Part shown: piece after piece, positions 19,277 through 28,891 of the stretch
Position numbering within the stretch: position 1 is the first letter of the stretch
How the letters are laid out: the number at the start of each line of letters is the position of its first letter
Assembly (NCBI GenBank): GCA_963736445.1
Contig: CAVTOY010000004.1
Span: forward strand, 62,001 to 126,000
DNA: 64,000 nucleotides
Direction of reading: 5' to 3'
Source: Thiosocius sp963736445
GTDB lineage: Bacteria; Pseudomonadota; Gammaproteobacteria; Chromatiales; Chromatiaceae
Notes under the pieces: model-generated
What the model saw: the letters and a program-made list of their open reading frames with translations, nothing else
What the model was told of the DNA's origin: nothing
Database searches by the model: none
Made by a program: the position numbers and the translations under genes

Positions 19277-19299
19277 AAGCCACCAGTTCCGGGTGGCTT
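19277..19299 (-). terminator. Hairpin between clpP and clpX, possible partial terminator
   Basis: AAGCCACC (19277-19284) pairs with GGTGGCTT (19292-19299); a second stem (TATCCGA/TCGGATA, about 19255-19274) lies beside it towards clpX. The T-tract is poor, so it may reduce rather than stop read-through from clpP into clpX, or stabilise the clpP message. Confidence 0.4.
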
Positions 19300-19308
19300 T
19301 GACTTCGG

Positions 19309-19929
19309 TCACTCCTCGTGAGCCGGACGGCGGTCCAATACCTGATCTATCAGCCCGTAAGCGACAGATTGATCGGCACTCATGAAATTGTCGCGATCGG
19401 TATCCTGACCAATACGCTCAAGATCCTGGCCTGTATGAAGAGCCAGAATCTTGTTGAGTTTCTCGCGCACCAACAGGATCTCTTTGGCATGGATCTCGAT
19501 ATCGGTCGCCTGGCCCTGAAAACCGCCAAGCGGCTGGTGGATCATCACCCGGGAATGTGGCAAGGCGTAGCGCTTTCCGTTCTCGCCACCCGCGAGTAGC
19601 AGAGCCCCCATACTGGCAGCCTGGCCAATGCACATCGTCGTCACGTGCGGCCTGATGAATTGCATAGTGTCGTAGATTGCAAGTCCCGCGGTCACCGAAC
19701 CACCGGGCGAGTTGATATAGAGGTGAATATCTTTGTCGGGGTTCTCCGACTCCAGGAACAACAGCTGCGCCACGATCAGATTAGCCATGTGGTCTTCGAC
19801 CGGCCCGACGCAGAATATAACCCGCTCCTTGAGTAATCTCGAATAGATGTCGTAGGCGCGCTCGCCGCGCGCGCTCTGTTCCACCACCATCGGCACTAGG
19901 CCGAGATTCATCGGTTCAGATTGATTCAT
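19309..19929 (-). CDS. clpP: ATP-dependent Clp protease proteolytic subunit
   Basis: The 206-residue serine protease forms a double heptameric ring that degrades substrates delivered by ClpX or ClpA. The catalytic triad is visible: Ser in GQAASMGALLL, His in SRVMIHQPLGG, and Asp in QDTDRDNFMS. The ring-forming motif YINSPGGSVTAGLAIYDTMQ is intact. A short propeptide (MNQSEPMNLGLVPMVVEQSARGE, in two stretches) precedes the mature start. It follows tig and precedes clpX on the same strand. Confidence 0.98.
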   Translation of the reverse strand: MNQSEPMNLGLVPMVVEQSARGERAYDIYSRLLKERVIFCVGPVEDHMANLIVAQLLFLESENPDKDIHLYINSPGGSVTAGLAIYDTMQFIRPHVTTMCIGQAASMGALLLAGGENGKRYALPHSRVMIHQPLGGFQGQATDIEIHAKEILLVREKLNKILALHTGQDLERIGQDTDRDNFMSADQSVAYGLIDQVLDRRPAHEE

Positions 19930-19998
19930 GTCCTGCTTATCGGGAATTCCTCGAATTCCTTGAAGCTACCCCTAAATCAGCCACTGAGCAAGCTTGCT

Positions 19999-21304
19999 CT
20001 AAGCCTTGTTTTCCATTAAGTCGTCGAACGACCTGGATTCGTCCGAAAGCTGCACCTGACCGAGCACCCAGTCCACCACCTCGTCCTCGAGGACCACATT
20101 TTCGATGCTTCGACGGGCGTTGGGGTCCTGCATGTAATAATCCACCACTTCCTGCGGATTCTCATACGACTCCGCGAATTCGCTGATGGTCTCACGCAGG
20201 CGCTCGTCGCTCGCGCTGAACTGCTGTTGTTTGATGATCTCGGCGACCAGCAAGCCAAGGTGGACGCGGCGCTGTGCCTGCTCTGCAAACACGCTGGCGG
20301 GCAGGTCCATACTCGAGTGCTGCCCGCGCTGCTGCATGTCCTGCAGCATCTGCTGTTTCATTCGCTCGGCCTCGGCGTCAATCATCGCTTGCGGCAGATC
20401 CAGGGGATTCGCTGCGATCAGCGCGTCCATCACGCGTTCCTTGGCTATGCTTTTCAACTTCTGTTTCAGTTCGTGCTGCATATTCTTCGCTACTTCGGCG
20501 CGCAGCCCTTCGAGCGTGCCCTCCGCTACGCCGAACGCCTTGATGAAGTCTTCGTCGACCTCCGGCAGCTGTGGCTCGGCTATACGCAGCACCTTGACTT
20601 CAAATGTCGCATCCTTACCCGCCAGGTTCTTGGCCCGATAGTCTGCGGGAAATTTCACTTCGAGCTCTCGTTCATCGCCCGGCTTGGCGCCGAGCAGGCC
20701 AGACTCGAAACCCTCGACCATCGAACCCGAACCAAGGACCAGCGGCACGTTCTCTGCAGCTACCGCCCTCGAAAATCTCGCCGTCGATCATGCCCTTGAA
20801 GTCGAGGTGGACGGTATCGCCGTCCTTTGCGCCCCGATCTACGTCGGTCCACACTGTGCGCTGCTTGCGCAGTTTTTCGATCATCGCATCGATATCGGCT
20901 TCGGCCACCTCGGCCACCGGGCGCGTGACAGACTGCTCGGCAAGGTCTGCCAGCGTCACCTCGGGCACAACCTCGAAGGTGGCCGTATAGCCCAGACCAC
21001 CCTCTTCCGCTGCCTCACGCAACTCGATCTTGCGGCTCGCCCGCCGGCATCAGCTTCTGCTGGCTGGCGGCCTCGTACAGCGTCTCCTGAATCAGGTCGC
21101 CAAAGGTCTCCTGAGCGCACCTGCTCGCCGAAGCGCTGTTTGATCGTGCGCATCGGGACTTTGCCCGGACGAAAGCCATCCAGCCGCACGTGCCGCGCCA
21201 GATTCTTGAGCTTTTTGTCCATCTCGGCAGTTGACACGCTCTGCCGGCAGATCCACCAGCAGACGCTTCTCCAGACCCTCGCCCGATTCAACAGAAACTT
21301 GCAT
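19999..21304 (-). pseudogene. tig: Trigger factor, four reading-frame breaks
   Basis: Trigger factor is the ribosome-bound chaperone/prolyl isomerase meeting nascent chains. All parts are present in order but in alternating frames: MQVSVESGEGLEKRLLVDLP, then MDKKLKNLARHVRLDGF-RPGKVPMRTIKQRFGEQV (the ribosome-binding signature region), then ETFGDLIQETLYEAASQQKL, then the stretch to FKGMIDGEIFEGG (PPIase domain), then LVLGSGSMVEGFESGLLG through the helical C-terminus. Breaks fall near 21243, 21112, 21040 and 20757. The C-terminal 250 codons are undamaged. Dense breaks with fully conserved sequence on both sides suggest sequence errors; genuine decay cannot be excluded because tig is often dispensable. 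Confidence 0.85.
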
Positions 21305-21402
21305 TCCAATTCACTCCGGCAGTCTCTACTGCCTGTAATCTACTGTTTAACTTAAGTTACCCGGCACGACGCCGGCCAGCTGTCGGCACACCGGGAAGGC
21401 GG

Positions 21403-21487
21403 TGGTGCGAAAGGAGAGACTCGAACTCTCACGGGTTACCCCACTGGAACCTAAATCCAGCGCGTCTACCAGTTCCGCCACTTTCGC
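21403..21487 (-). tRNA. tRNA-Leu (TAG)
   Basis: The 85-base class II tRNA has acceptor stem GCGAAAG/CTTTCGC, an anticodon stem-loop with TAG within CTGGA-TTTAGGT-TCCAG, a long variable arm and an encoded CCA. It lies upstream of tig on the same strand. Confidence 0.96.
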
Positions 21488-21568
21488 TTGCTGGTGCGCC
21501 AATCGCGCATTATACAAAACAGTACGCCGCCCGAAACAGCCCCTACTCGACGGAAATTTGCCGCTGCG

Positions 21569-22450
21569 ATGGTCGTTTTTCTGCTCTTTCTCGCTTTTTT
21601 ATTCGGCTTTCTCGCGCTCGCCGCACTGTTCGTCCCCATACTGCAGCCCTGGGTATTCGATCCAATTGGCCTGAGGCCAGAGAGCAGCCTGTATCGCTTC
21701 GCCATGCTTTGCGCAGTGATCGCCCTGCCCTTTTTCCTGCGTTACCTGCACCTCAACAGCTGGCAGTATGCCGGTTATACCCTGCCGCGACGGGCGGCCT
21801 GGCAGGCGCTCGCGAAAGGGCTGCTGATCGGCATCGCAATCATGGTGGTGCTAAACGCCGTGCAATGGGCGCTGAACATCCACCACTTCGCGCCACGTGC
21901 AGACAGATGGAACACCTCATATTTTTTCCGCACGCTCGTCTCCGGCCTACTCTCCGGGCTTGCAGTCGCCTTGATCGAGGAGACCTTTTTTCGCGGGCTG
22001 ATGCATTCCGGCATGCGCCGCCATCTCAGCTTCTGGCCGACCGCACTGCTGACCGCCTCGTTGTACGCGAGTCTTCACTTCATGAAGCCGGCACCACCCG
22101 GCGCAATCGAGTTCGACATCGCCAACGCCTTCCAGATGATCGGCGCAGGGCATCGGGCGCGTCGGCGATTTCGCCCCGATCGCCGACAGCTTCTCACCCT
22201 GCTGGTGGCGGGCATTTTCCTCAGCATGGTGCGCGAACGGACCGGCAACATCCTGTGGGTGATCGGCATCCACGCCGGCTGGGTAATGATCATCAAGCTG
22301 ATGAGGTATGCAACCGAACCGACAGTCGCTGCCGGCCGGACCTCCGCGTGGATCGGCAGCTATGACGACATCACCGGCTGGCTGGCGACCCTGTGGCTGG
22401 GATTGATTGCAGCGATCTTCTGGTATTTCTCCAGACCGGCCGCCCGATAA
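21569..22450 (+). CDS. CPBP-family intramembrane metalloprotease, probable compensating frameshifts
   Basis: The polytopic inner-membrane protein carries CPBP (CAAX protease/bacteriocin-processing) motifs: EETFFRG at about residue 160 with the paired Glu and Arg, SLYASLHF with a conserved His, and IGIHAGWV near the end. Start ATG 21569 is chosen as the first ATG before the first helix; the open frame reaches back to the tRNA end. Between about 22150 and 22196 the frame encodes an Arg-rich stretch (GHRARRRFRPDRRQ) where another frame reads GIGRVGDFAPIADSF, the expected hydrophobic sequence. Two opposite single-base errors would explain it. Substrate unknown. Confidence 0.75.
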   Translation: MVVFLLFLAFLFGFLALAALFVPILQPWVFDPIGLRPESSLYRFAMLCAVIALPFFLRYLHLNSWQYAGYTLPRRAAWQALAKGLLIGIAIMVVLNAVQWALNIHHFAPRADRWNTSYFFRTLVSGLLSGLAVALIEETFFRGLMHSGMRRHLSFWPTALLTASLYASLHFMKPAPPGAIEFDIANAFQMIGAGHRARRRFRPDRRQLLTLLVAGIFLSMVRERTGNILWVIGIHAGWVMIIKLMRYATEPTVAAGRTSAWIGSYDDITGWLATLWLGLIAAIFWYFSRPAAR

Positions 22451-22540
22451 CACGTTTTTTGTCGCTTGCCTGGTGCGTTCGCAGTCAGCCGGAAGACATT
22501 GGTCAAGCAAATCTACCCTTTGCATTTGCCGGAAGGTCTT

Positions 22541-22696
22541 ACCTGCATGTTGCACCAGTAACCGGGATGATCGCGCTGGCCAGGTGCGTTCGGACGCCGC
22601 CCTGGAGCGATTTGTCGCGCGAGCCCCGCAGGGGTAAGGCGCAGGGATGCGCCGAACCAAACCAAGCCTTAGCTATGGTTTGAGTGAAGGCCAAGT
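22541..22696. repeat. Repeat family 1, copy B
   Basis: It begins with the same ACCTGCATGTTGCACCAGT as copy A and follows it for ~65 bp. It then contains the block GCGAGCCCCGCAGGGGTAAG and GGGATGCGCCGAAC, shared with copy C, and the module TTAGCTATGGTTTGAGTGAAG before CCAAGT. No matching inverted end was found nearby, so it may be one-ended or decayed. It occupies most of the 313-bp gap (22451-22763) between the CPBP gene and hemN; I see no gene in the rest of that gap. Confidence 0.6.
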
Positions 22697-22763
22697 ACAC
22701 GACCTCAGCAGTCTCGATCAACAGACTGACCGGCACGACTACCGCGCCGCGCTGATCGGGGCG

Positions 22764-24157
22764 TCAGATGACCTTGGAGAACCGCCCCTGTCTGTTCCGC
22801 ACCAGCGAGGTAGCGATCGAACACCATGCAGATATTGCGGATCAGGAGGCGCCCGGCCGGCAGCACCTCGATATGCGACCCATCGATACTGCAGCAGGCC
22901 ATCTTGCGCCATGTCGTCGAGCCGCTGCATTTCATCGGCAAAGTACTGGTCGAACCGGATGTCCCAAGCCCGGGCGATGGCTTGCCGTGTCCAACACGAA
23001 ATTACATATCAGCTCGGTAATGACTGCGCGGCGCAATTCGTCATCGTGCGTCAAGTTCGAGGCCACGAAACACCGCCAGTTCACCGGCATCGATTCGCGC
23101 GTAGTACTCGTCGAGGGTGCGCATGTTCTGCGCATAGGTGTTATCGATCATACCGATCGAGGTGACACCCATGGCCACCAGGTCACAGTGCGCATGTGTC
23201 GAATAGCCCTGGAAATTTCGATACAGGTGGCCCTCCCGCTGCGCGACCGCGAGTTCGTCGTCCGGGCCGTGCGAAATGATCCATTCCGATATAGACATAA
23301 CCCGCCTTCGCAAGATGTTCACCGATCTGCTGCAGGATCTGCAGCTTCTGGTCAGGCGATGGCAGCTCGTCCTCGTTGATCCTGCGTTGAGGCTTGAAAC
23401 GTTCGGGCAGGTGCGCATAGTTGAAAACGGACAGTCGATCGGGCTGCGGCCTCCATCACGCGATCCAGCGTAGCGATGAAAGACTGCGGCAGTCTGCAGC
23501 GGCAGACCGTAGATCAGATCCATGCTGATCGAGCGGAAGCCTTCGCGACGTGCCACATCGAGGGCGCCGAAGGTCTGCTCGGCGGTTTGGATACGGTTGA
23601 CCGCCTTTTGAACACGTCGGATCCAGATCCTGCAGGCCCAGGCTCATGCGGTTGAAGCCGATTTCGCGCAACAGCCCGATGGTCTCGTCGGTGACCTCGC
23701 GCGGGTCGATCTCGATCGAGTATTCGCCGCTGTCATCGTCCAGCAGCTTGAAATGACGCCCCGTCACGGCCATCAGTTCGCGCATCTGAGCGGCACTGAT
23801 GAAAGTCGGCGTGCCGCCGCCCCAGTGCAACTGCTCTACCGGGCGATTCCGATCGAACAGTTCGGCCTGCATCTCGATCTCGCGATAGACGCGGTCTAGG
23901 TAGGGCTGGGCCCGCGTGCGGTCTTTGGTCGCGATCTTGTTGCAGGCGCAGTAGAAACAGACGGTGTCGCAGAACGGGATATGGAAATACAGCGACAGCG
24001 GCCGGCCGCTGGCATTGCTGCGCTGTGCCGCCGCCCGGTAGTCCTCCGGCCCGAAGCCGTCGTGAAACTGCACCGCCGTCGGGTAAGAGGTGTAGCGCGG
24101 GCCGGACTGATCGTAACGGCTGATCAGGGCCTGGTCGAGGACGAGTGTCTGTTGCAT
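22764..24157 (-). pseudogene. hemN: Oxygen-independent coproporphyrinogen III oxidase, at least seven frame breaks
   Basis: HemN is a radical-SAM enzyme that decarboxylates coproporphyrinogen III without oxygen in haem synthesis. The intact N-terminal ~180 residues contain the [4Fe-4S] motif CDTVCFYCACN, YFHIPF and LHWGGGTPTF. The rest follows HemN closely but hops frame near 23605, 23490, 23455, 23268, 23045, 22985, 22885 and 22790 (GLPLQTAAVF, YIGMDHFARP, LYRNFQGYSTHAHCD, RDIRFDQYFADEMQRL, LLIRNICMVFDRYL) and ends with the family's RFSKVI at 22764. Several breaks are in short homopolymers. The intact protein is probably encoded in the living genome. Confidence 0.85.
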
Positions 24158-24215
24158 CTGTTGCAGTCTAGTAGCGTCTCGCCTGTAGTGGGCATGACCC
24201 CCATCAAAAACTCTG

Positions 24216-24536
24216 TCAGACCTCATCAGGGACATCCAGGCCCTTGCGATGCGTCTCGTTAATCTGTTTCAGCAGCGTATGAAACGGAATTTGATCTTCG
24301 TACAGGCGCAGAATCTCCATGAACATCAGATCTTCGCGGCCAAACTGGTAGCTGCCGGCGACCATCGCATCATAGACCTGCTTGATGCCCTCTTCCAGCG
24401 GCTCGATGTAGGCCGGAAAACGTTGCAGATCCTCGATCTCGTACAACAGGCAGTCCTTGAGATCGCCGACCTCAAACATCGCCTGCTTCACCCATTCGGC
24501 ATATTCCTCGGCGCTTCGCGCGCGGCGCAGACTCAT
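24216..24536 (-). CDS. Small conserved acidic hypothetical protein
   Basis: The 106-residue soluble, helical, acidic product begins MSLRRARSAEEYAEWVKQAM, followed by LKDCLLYEIEDLQRFPAYIEP and ends FHTLLKQINETHRKGLDVPDEV. The ATG at 24536 is 2 bp after the prmB stop region, so the two are likely co-translated. Similar short proteins in relatives are sometimes labelled as secretion-pathway proteins without support; no domain justifies that. Function unknown. Confidence 0.65.
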   Translation of the reverse strand: MSLRRARSAEEYAEWVKQAMFEVGDLKDCLLYEIEDLQRFPAYIEPLEEGIKQVYDAMVAGSYQFGREDLMFMEILRLYEDQIPFHTLLKQINETHRKGLDVPDEV

Positions 24537-24538
24537 GC

Positions 24539-25457
24539 TTAGCTCTCCTCGAAATTTTCGCGGTATTCGGCTAGCTGCTCCGCGGTGAGCAGGAAGACAC
24601 CATCGCCGCCTCGTTCGAAATCCAGCCAAAGAAAAGGCACGTCGGGATAGCGCGCCATCAGCAGGTCCGCGCTCGCGCCGACTTCGACCACCATGATACC
24701 ACCGGGCCGCAGGTAGTCCGTCGCCGTCGGCCAGAATCCGCGCATACGATATCCATGCCGTCTTCTCCGGCTTCCAGCGCCAGTTCGGGCTCGTGACGAT
24801 ATTCGGGCGGTAGCGTCGCCATTTCCGCGCTGCTGACATAGGGCGGATTGCTGACGATCAGGTCGTAGCGCTCACCATCCAGCCCGTCGTAGACATCGGC
24901 GCGCAGCGCCCTGACCCGGTCCTCCAGCTTATGGCGCTCGATATTTCGCGCGGCGACCTCGAGCGCCGCCGGAGAGATGTCACTCAGGTCCACCAGGGCC
25001 TGAGGGAATGCATGGGCGCAAGCGATCCCGATGCAGCCACTGCCGCAACACAGATCGAGCACGCTCGTGACGTGGTCCGGGTCTAGCCAGGGGGCGAAGC
25101 CTTCCTCGATCAATTCGGCGATCGGTGAGCGCGGAATGAGCACATTCTCGTCGACAAAAAAGTCCAGGCCCGCAAACCGCGCCTCGCCGATCAGGTAGGC
25201 TACCGGCACCCGCTGTTCGAGCCGCGCCTCGAACAGCCGGACGATGCGCTCGGCCTCGGCCGCCGTCACCCGCGCCGCAAGGTAGTCGGCCGAGAGCGCG
25301 TGATCGAGGTGCAACGCATGCAGAACCAGTGCCAATGCGTCGTCCAGCGCATTTTGCGTGCCGTGACCGAAAGACAGCTCCGCGGCACTGAAGGGCTGGC
25401 ACCCCAACGTACCCAGTCGCGCATGCTGATCAGTTCGTTGTGTTGTGGGAGCTGCAT
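24539..25457 (-). pseudogene. prmB: Ribosomal protein L3 glutamine methyltransferase, at least three frame breaks
   Basis: PrmB N5-methylates a glutamine of ribosomal protein L3. The N-terminus (MQLPQHNELISMRDWVRWGA) is in one frame, the main body from FSAAELSFGHGTQNALDDA in another (break near 25395 in a CCC run), and the C-terminus DYLRPGGIMVVEVGAS is reached after two close breaks near 24745. The body has VLIPRSPIAELI, which distinguishes PrmB from PrmC, motif I VLDLCCGSGCIGIA, and the catalytic NPPYV. The breaks look like sequence errors. Confidence 0.8.
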
Positions 25458-25669
25458 GCCACCACCTCGCTGGTCCCCAGGCCGAAGGCCGTATGCGCAG
25501 ACCTGTGTGCCCCGCCGACTCATGCCATGCGCAGACACCGCTGCGCGCCGTTCTGCGGCTCGGGCGGGGCGTCGGAAACGGCTACTATAGCCCTACTTGC
25601 AATGTACGCCCACTCGCACGGGAGCCAGCCCATGCGCGGACCGGCCTGCGGGACCTGGAGCCCACGACC

Positions 25670-27613
25670 TTGCCGAAAATACTGCAATCCCTGAAGCTGC
25701 AGATCAGCGCGGCTATCGCCTCGCTCACGGTGCTGTTCGCGGTCTCCATCCTGTACTCCCTGCACGTCATCGATCAGCAACACGGGGATGACGTACTGGT
25801 CCAGCTCGCCGGGCGTTTGCAGTTCAACCAGCAGCGTCTCACGGTGCAGGCCATGCGCTATCAGGAGAACGCCCCCAGGGATTACCCGAGCTATTTTCGC
25901 GACCTGCGCCTGTATTTCGAGGATCAGAAGAAGACCCGCGCCGAAATGAACCGGATCATCGAGGCATTCGCCGCGAACCGCTTCGACAGCTCGCTGATCG
26001 GCGAGACCATGCGCATGCCGCCGCAGCTGCCCGAGCGTTCCCAGGCCATAGCGAAGGATCTGGCGGCGGTCTGGGAAGACTTCCTCGCGAAGCTCGATGA
26101 GCGTATCGGTCCCGATCTGGAAGAGCCACGGCTGGAATGGGCGGCCACATGGATTGTGGAACAGAACGCAACGCTCGAGGAGATCTCAAGGCGCCTGTTG
26201 AGCACGCTCGAAAACGATGTCAGGGCGCGCGCCGCCAAGGCCAATCTGGTCAACCGTCTGCTCTTGGCCGCCGCGCTTGTGGTCGCAGTCGGTATCGCTG
26301 TTTGGTTTTACCGTCGCGTGCTCCAACCACTTGCAGCTGCGGTAGAGGGTTTCAAGCAGGTGGCGAACGGAGACTTTTCCTATCGCGTGGCCGTCCGCGA
26401 GGATAACGAGATCGGTTGGCTGGCGACCGCCTTCAACCACCTATCCGGACGCATGGAAGCGCTGCGCAGGCTACTCACGGGCCTCGAACAGGGGGCAAAC
26501 CTCGAGGGAACACTGCGTATCCTGTCGGAAACCCTGCCCCCGCTGATACCTGTCGACTGGATCGGCGTCCTGGTACTCGGTCCCGACGGCCGGATCCACC
26601 TGGAGAAGGCGTTCAGCGACGGGAAGCCGGATCCCCTCGGCAAGCTGAATTTCGAACCGGACAAGACGCTGCTCGAGGAATGCATCAGGAACCGCGAACC
26701 ACTGCACATCCCGGATGTACGAGAGATCGCGACGCTGTCTGATAACTACGTGTTTCTCAGCAAGCTGTCCGACCTGGGGCGGCGCGACGCGATATTTTTG
26801 CCAATCGGCAGCAGCGCCACGGTGCAGGGGGTCGCGGTGTTCGCCAGCCGATTCCCCAACAACTACCGACCTGAGCACCTCGCCCTACTGCGCAACCTCG
26901 GCGTGCTGGTGGGCGTCAGCCTGGCTCGTACGATCCAGCTTGTCGAAAGCACGCGACTGGCCAGCATCGGCCAATTCGCCTCCGGTATCGTGCACGAGAT
27001 TCGCAACCCACTCGCGACCATCAATCTCGCCCTCGAACACCTCAAGGGCCTCACGGACTTACCCGAGAGCGCGCACAAGCGTATCGACCTGGCGGATAAC
27101 GAAGTTCGCCGCCTCGAACGTCTCTTGGCCGATATCCTGCTTTATGCGAAACCCCTGACGCTCAATCGCAGGGCGCTGGACATCAGCGACCTGATCGCCG
27201 ATGTAATCGGCGCAATGGCGCAGGACGCGACGCCAGTCGTGTTCCGTCCGGGCCCCTGTCCAGCGGTATCCGCCGACCCTGATCGCATCCGCCAGGTGCT
27301 GATCAACCTGCTAAGTAACGCCCAGCAGGCATCGCCGATCGGTACCTCGGTGCAGATCCGCTGTCAGCCGATCGACGGCCACCAGGTCGAGCTGGAGATC
27401 CAAAACGGTGGGGAACCAATACCGGAAAAGACGCTCGCGCGCATTTTCGAGCCGTTCTTCACCTCGAAGCCGGGCGGTACGGGGCTCGGTCTGCCGATCG
27501 TGCAGCGCATCGTCGATGCCCACGGTGGCCAGATCGCACTCGAGTCAGACGCGCAAAATGGCACGCGCGCGCGCCTGACGCTGCCGGTGATCTCTGCCGA
27601 TATCGCCGCCTGA
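25670..27613 (+). CDS. Orphan membrane sensor histidine kinase (HAMP-GAF-like-HisKA-HATPase)
   Basis: A TTG at 25670 behind a GGAG-like site is the best start, because the frame continues upstream without a fitting ATG. Helix 1 (AAIASLTVLFAVSILYSL) and helix 2 near residue 200 flank a helical periplasmic sensor domain. HAMP follows (RRVLQPLAAAVEGFKQVANGDF, in two stretches), then a GAF-like segment (~260-420), HisKA with the phospho-acceptor His in GIVHEIRNPLATINLA, and HATPase with N-box LINLLSNAQQAS, FEPFFTSKPGGTGLGLPIV. No response regulator adjoins it, so its partner lies elsewhere. It converges on iscR. Confidence 0.85.
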   Translation: MPKILQSLKLQISAAIASLTVLFAVSILYSLHVIDQQHGDDVLVQLAGRLQFNQQRLTVQAMRYQENAPRDYPSYFRDLRLYFEDQKKTRAEMNRIIEAFAANRFDSSLIGETMRMPPQLPERSQAIAKDLAAVWEDFLAKLDERIGPDLEEPRLEWAATWIVEQNATLEEISRRLLSTLENDVRARAAKANLVNRLLLAAALVVAVGIAVWFYRRVLQPLAAAVEGFKQVANGDFSYRVAVREDNEIGWLATAFNHLSGRMEALRRLLTGLEQGANLEGTLRILSETLPPLIPVDWIGVLVLGPDGRIHLEKAFSDGKPDPLGKLNFEPDKTLLEECIRNREPLHIPDVREIATLSDNYVFLSKLSDLGRRDAIFLPIGSSATVQGVAVFASRFPNNYRPEHLALLRNLGVLVGVSLARTIQLVESTRLASIGQFASGIVHEIRNPLATINLALEHLKGLTDLPESAHKRIDLADNEVRRLERLLADILLYAKPLTLNRRALDISDLIADVIGAMAQDATPVVFRPGPCPAVSADPDRIRQVLINLLSNAQQASPIGTSVQIRCQPIDGHQVELEIQNGGEPIPEKTLARIFEPFFTSKPGGTGLGLPIVQRIVDAHGGQIALESDAQNGTRARLTLPVISADIAA

Positions 27614-27622
27614 GGCGTGGGC

Positions 27623-28096
27623 TCAAGCAGCCTGTTCTTTCAAGCCAACCACCCGCGTGGCGGCCTTTCTTTCCCGACGTTCTGCTTCGCGTTCCTCACC
27701 GCGCTGAACGAGGTCGTGCAGCGTGATGTCCGTCAGAAAGACGAAGATCTGTTGGCTCAGATCATCCCAGAGGTTGTGGGTCAGGCAACGCTGGCCTTCG
27801 TGACAATTCTGGCGGCCCTTGCAGCGTGTGAATTCGACCCATTCGTCGACTGCACAGATGATGTCGGCGATCGAGATCTCGTCCGCCTCGCGGCCGAGAT
27901 AGTAGCCACCGCCCGGACCACGCACCCCACGCACGAGTCCCTTGCCGCGCAATGCGGCGAACAACTGCTCGAGATAGGACAAGGAAATCCCCTGGTTTTC
28001 GGAGATGTCGGCGAGCGTTACGGGTCCCTCGGTGCCATTGATTGCCAAGTCCAGCATTGCGGTGACGGCGTATCGGCCTTTGGTTGAGAGTCTCAT
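27623..28096 (-). CDS. iscR: Iron-sulfur cluster regulator IscR (Rrf2 family)
   Basis: IscR senses [2Fe-2S] status and controls cluster-assembly genes. The ATG at 28096 with GAGGA upstream gives 157 residues starting MRLSTKGRYAVTAMLDLA. The winged helix covers ~1-80 (ISLSYLEQLFAALRGKGLVRGVRGPGGGY, in two stretches). The cluster ligands match IscR exactly in spacing: Cys-x5-Cys-x5-Cys-x2-His (CKGRQNC, HEGQRC, LTH). That separates it from NsrR and other Rrf2 proteins. No iscS/iscU follows; it converges on the kinase gene 9 bp away, so it is a detached iscR copy or regulator of remote genes. Confidence 0.9.
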   Translation of the reverse strand: MRLSTKGRYAVTAMLDLAINGTEGPVTLADISENQGISLSYLEQLFAALRGKGLVRGVRGPGGGYYLGREADEISIADIICAVDEWVEFTRCKGRQNCHEGQRCLTHNLWDDLSQQIFVFLTDITLHDLVQRGEEREAERRERKAATRVVGLKEQAA

Positions 28097-28163
28097 TGCA
28101 TATTCCTCGTATGGACGTTTGGGCAACAAATACCTACTAATTTACTCGGGTTTAAAATTAGCA

Positions 28164-28197
28164 GTAACCGACCAAAGTAGTCAACATTTTGTTGACT
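28164..28197 (-). promoter_or_regulatory. IscR-type operator and palindrome upstream of iscR
   Basis: Read on the minus strand, GTTGACTACTTTGGTCGG lies within the type 1 IscR pattern (SYYGACTRWWWYAGTCRR) with only two or three mismatches, and contains a possible -35 (TTGACT) 18 bp before TAATTT. Immediately upstream AGTCAACA-TTT-TGTTGACT (28179-28197) is a perfect 8-bp-arm inverted repeat. Together they suggest autoregulation. Confidence 0.55.
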
Positions 28198-28408
28198 GAG
28201 TTTCGTCAAGATAGTTGTCGACTAGAACGCCGAGAGAAGGCCTGAAAGGCGGACGCATTATCCAATTTTCCACGACGACAGCCCAACAAAACACCAAGAC
28301 GACAGGTTTTTTTGGGCCCACCAGAGACACCGCATACAGTGCTCGAACCAGGGTGTCCGCAAGGGCGAGCCACCGCCGCTCGCCCTGGTGGCGAACCCTC
28401 GCGACGCG

Positions 28409-28891
28409 TCAGGAAATGTCGCAGGCCGGTTCGCGCAGCGCGGTCACGTCGTCGACGAACAAGTGGCCCTGATGCACACAGAACGCGAGCCATTTGGATA
28501 CGAACAGATTCAGGCGCCACTTGTTGATCAGGCCCGGCGCCTCATAGAGCCGATCTGTAGGCAGGGTCTGCTGACGCAGGTGTTCGACCTCGACCTGGCG
28601 GGCATCGTGGTAGACGCGCAGCAACGCATCGGGATCGGAGGTGTCGTTGTTGGCATGCCCGAAGCGATAGGTCAGACGCACCAGCGTGGTGTAGGGCGTC
28701 TGTTCGACGATGGTCAGGTGCAAATCCTGATGGTCAGTGTTGGTCGAGCGATGCTCCCCCTGTAGACGCTGTAACTGCGGTACCAGGCTGAGCAAGAAAT
28801 GGTAGTTTTCTTCGCACAGGGCCTGAAGATCGCCGACTGAGGGGCGCTTGTCCAGCCATTGGTTTACGATGGTCCGATCAGAAACCTGCAT
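28409..28891 (-). CDS. DUF1249 family protein (YqiB-like)
   Basis: The 160-residue soluble protein matches the YqiB/DUF1249 group: LHLTIVEQTPYTTLVRLTYRF, the signature VYHDARQVEVEHL, and KWRLNLFVSKWLAFCVHQGH near the C-terminus. The family is widespread in gammaproteobacteria, often near nudF/cpdA, but has no established activity. Upstream (28892-28966) is a short gap to the thioredoxin stop. The 200 bp downstream (28200-28408) hold the iscR upstream region and nothing else recognisable. Confidence 0.85.
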   Translation of the reverse strand: MQVSDRTIVNQWLDKRPSVGDLQALCEENYHFLLSLVPQLQRLQGEHRSTNTDHQDLHLTIVEQTPYTTLVRLTYRFGHANNDTSDPDALLRVYHDARQVEVEHLRQQTLPTDRLYEAPGLINKWRLNLFVSKWLAFCVHQGHLFVDDVTALREPACDIS

